From an uncultured Clostridia bacterium (GTDB taxonomy: Bacteria; Bacillota; Clostridia; TANB77; CAG-508): DNA of 22,984 nucleotides. Positions 22,022-22,984 of the stretch are shown one piece after another (within the stretch, counting starts at the first letter, position 1; the number at the start of each line of letters is the position of its first letter). The DNA is taken from contig CAKOUU010000022.1 in assembly GCA_934120675.1 (NCBI GenBank), positions 1 through 22,984 on the forward strand. The letters are read 5' to 3'. Both the position numbers and the translations under genes were made by a program. The notes beneath the pieces are model-generated. The model ran no database searches. It had not been told where the DNA came from and saw only the letters and a program-made list of their open reading frames with translations.

Positions 22022-22984
22022 CTAATCTTTTCCCAATATATATGGATCTGACTCTGTTCCTGTTCCTGCCTTTATGTAGACTCCAGATGTCAGAGAAACT
22101 ACGGGGCGGACTCCCCTGCAACCGCTGAAGCCGTCGCTGTTGATGCTACCGCTGTAATTCACGTTCCACGCCTCGTAGTAGGTGTACGGAATGGCAGACG
22201 CCAACCAATAATATGCTCCTGTATTTCTCATTCCAGTAGTTGAATTTGCGTTTCCAGTTATCTTATATGCTTCGTCATATGTCATTGCATGTACATCACT
22301 TATATATCCATTTTTGTCTAAAGTTTTATCTTTATATATACTCCAATCTCTTGCTTGATATGTACCATAGCCTGTCTGTCTTTGTCCTCCTGACAATATA
22401 TATTCTGCTGTTCTACTATCATAACCTTCTTTCCAATAATATACAAAATTCTCTGGGCTTCCTGCATGTGTTATTTTTGTTACATATGTTTTTCCATTTT
22501 CTTCTTTACTTTCTAATATTTGCCATCCTGAATATTTTGGTGTTCCATATCCACTTCGTGGTGTTACACTATCATTTCTACTTGTTATTATATTTTTACT
22601 GTCTATATCTGTTTTATTTGCTTTATCATCTTTATATGTAAATCCTCCAAATGTAAAGTCAAGTCCAGATTCTTTACTTTCTGTTTTTGATTTATTTATA
22701 TTATATAAGTTTTTACTTTGCAATGCTTGTATTTCTTCTTTTGTCCAGTCTCCTGCATCATATTGTACTACCCCCTGTGCTGACATATATTGGTTTACTG
22801 TTACTTCTTTATCTTCTTCTACTGTTTTACCATTATATGTTCCACTTACTTTAAATATATATTTTCCATTTGATGAAACTTGATATGGTACTGTTTTTGT
22901 ATTATCAGATTTTAAAACTACTGTACATTTGTTACCTTCCAATGTTGCTATTATGTTTATATACAATGGTTTTCCTTTTTCTAT
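22022..22984 (-). CDS. DUF6273-like/C-type-lectin-fold surface protein, candidate DGR target (5' partial)
   Basis: The frame is open to the right edge, so only the C-terminal ~321 residues are seen; an internal TTG at 22966 is not a credible start. An Ig-like segment comes first (PYQVSSNGKYIFKVSGTYNGK), then a linker with DAGDWTKEEIQALQ. The C-terminal domain follows: GGFTYKDDKANK, YSGWQILESKEENGKTYVTKITHAGSPENFVYYW, ARDWSIY, MTYDEAYKITG, GAYYWLAS and GVRPVVSL...GTESDPYILGKD. That order is typical of DUF6273-type domains, which relate to the C-type lectin/FGE fold. The last ~45 residues are GC-rich and C-ending in codon use, unlike the rest. The missing N-terminus may be a prepilin leader like the neighbour's; that is inference. 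Confidence 0.75.
   Translation of the reverse strand: MEKGKPLYINIIATLEGNKCTVVLKSDNTKTVPYQVSSNGKYIFKVSGTYNGKTVEEDKEVTVNQYMSAQGVVQYDAGDWTKEEIQALQSKNLYNINKSKTESKESGLDFTFGGFTYKDDKANKTDIDSKNIITSRNDSVTPRSGYGTPKYSGWQILESKEENGKTYVTKITHAGSPENFVYYWKEGYDSRTAEYILSGGQRQTGYGTYQARDWSIYKDKTLDKNGYISDVHAMTYDEAYKITGNANSTTGMRNTGAYYWLASAIPYTYYEAWNVNYSGSINSDGFSGCRGVRPVVSLTSGVYIKAGTGTESDPYILGKD
22085..22205 (-). other. Candidate DGR variable region (VR)
   Basis: The 28 codons from 22201 down to 22118, between YYWL and RGVRPVVSL, are 57% GC (48 of 84 bases) in an otherwise strongly AT-rich gene. Seventeen of them end in C (TAC, ACC, AAC, AGC, ATC, GAC, GGC, TTC, TGC and others), against five ending in T. Most can be derived from AAC by changing A's, as DGR adenine mutagenesis of an AAC-rich template would give. 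The GC-rich GTCCGCCCC (22103-22111) at its 3' side sits where the invariant IMH end is expected. Exact ends need the template repeat. Confidence 0.6.

Noticed and set aside
1..22984. CRISPR arrays, rRNA genes, intact transposases or prophage genes.
   Set aside because: None were seen; the repeats present are hairpins, one palindrome, a protein super-repeat and one pair of direct repeats.

Overview
The window reads as chromosomal DNA of a low-GC, Gram-positive Clostridia-type bacterium, probably a gut or anaerobic lineage. The evidence is strongly AT-rich DNA, GGAGG-type ribosome binding sites, consensus sigma-A promoters, short intergenic Rho-independent terminators, sortase, LCP and penicillin-binding-type surface proteins, and cohesin/dockerin modules. 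The lineage is an inference; no rRNA is present. Most genes lie on the minus strand.

Layout. 1-514: the edge of a broken membrane-protein frame, a terminator and a frameshifted gene remnant. 505-3003: a minus-strand group of Nudix hydrolase, HNH endonuclease and NOL1/NOP2/Sun-type RNA m5C methyltransferase, headed by a possible structured leader. 3187-3346: an initiator tRNA-fMet with a consensus promoter and its own terminator. 3398-5942: a membrane-anchored protein of unknown function and a long-chain acyl-CoA synthetase. 6173-12183: an apparent operon of three cohesin-bearing surface proteins preceded by a 21-codon leader frame. Two of them carry an N-terminal cohesin and a C-terminal dockerin; the third carries a cohesin and an LPKTG sortase signal. 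No glycoside hydrolase is present, so this looks like a self-assembling surface fibre or adhesin system rather than a normal cellulosome locus.

12397-14891: comEA and a D,D-carboxypeptidase, divergent and separated by a 414-bp imperfect palindrome. 15010-18313: an LCP-family cell-wall ligase, a CvpA-family membrane protein and a DUF5711-like anchored propeller protein. 18491-22984: a variable-looking surface-protein region. It has a prepilin-like protein carrying RCC1 repeats, a divergent Xre regulator with an operator-like palindrome inside the consensus promoter, a DUF2442/DUF4160 pair (the latter frameshifted), and the 3' part of a DUF6273-like protein. The C-terminus of that last protein has the composition, codon pattern and adjacent GC-rich hairpin expected of a diversity-generating-retroelement (DGR) variable region. 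No reverse transcriptase or template repeat is visible here. Two similar ~110-bp repeats, each holding a 12-bp terminator hairpin, follow the two prepilin/variable-protein genes.

The two most interesting systems are the cohesin-dockerin-LPKTG operon and the candidate DGR target at the right edge. All assignments come from reading the sequence; no database search was run.
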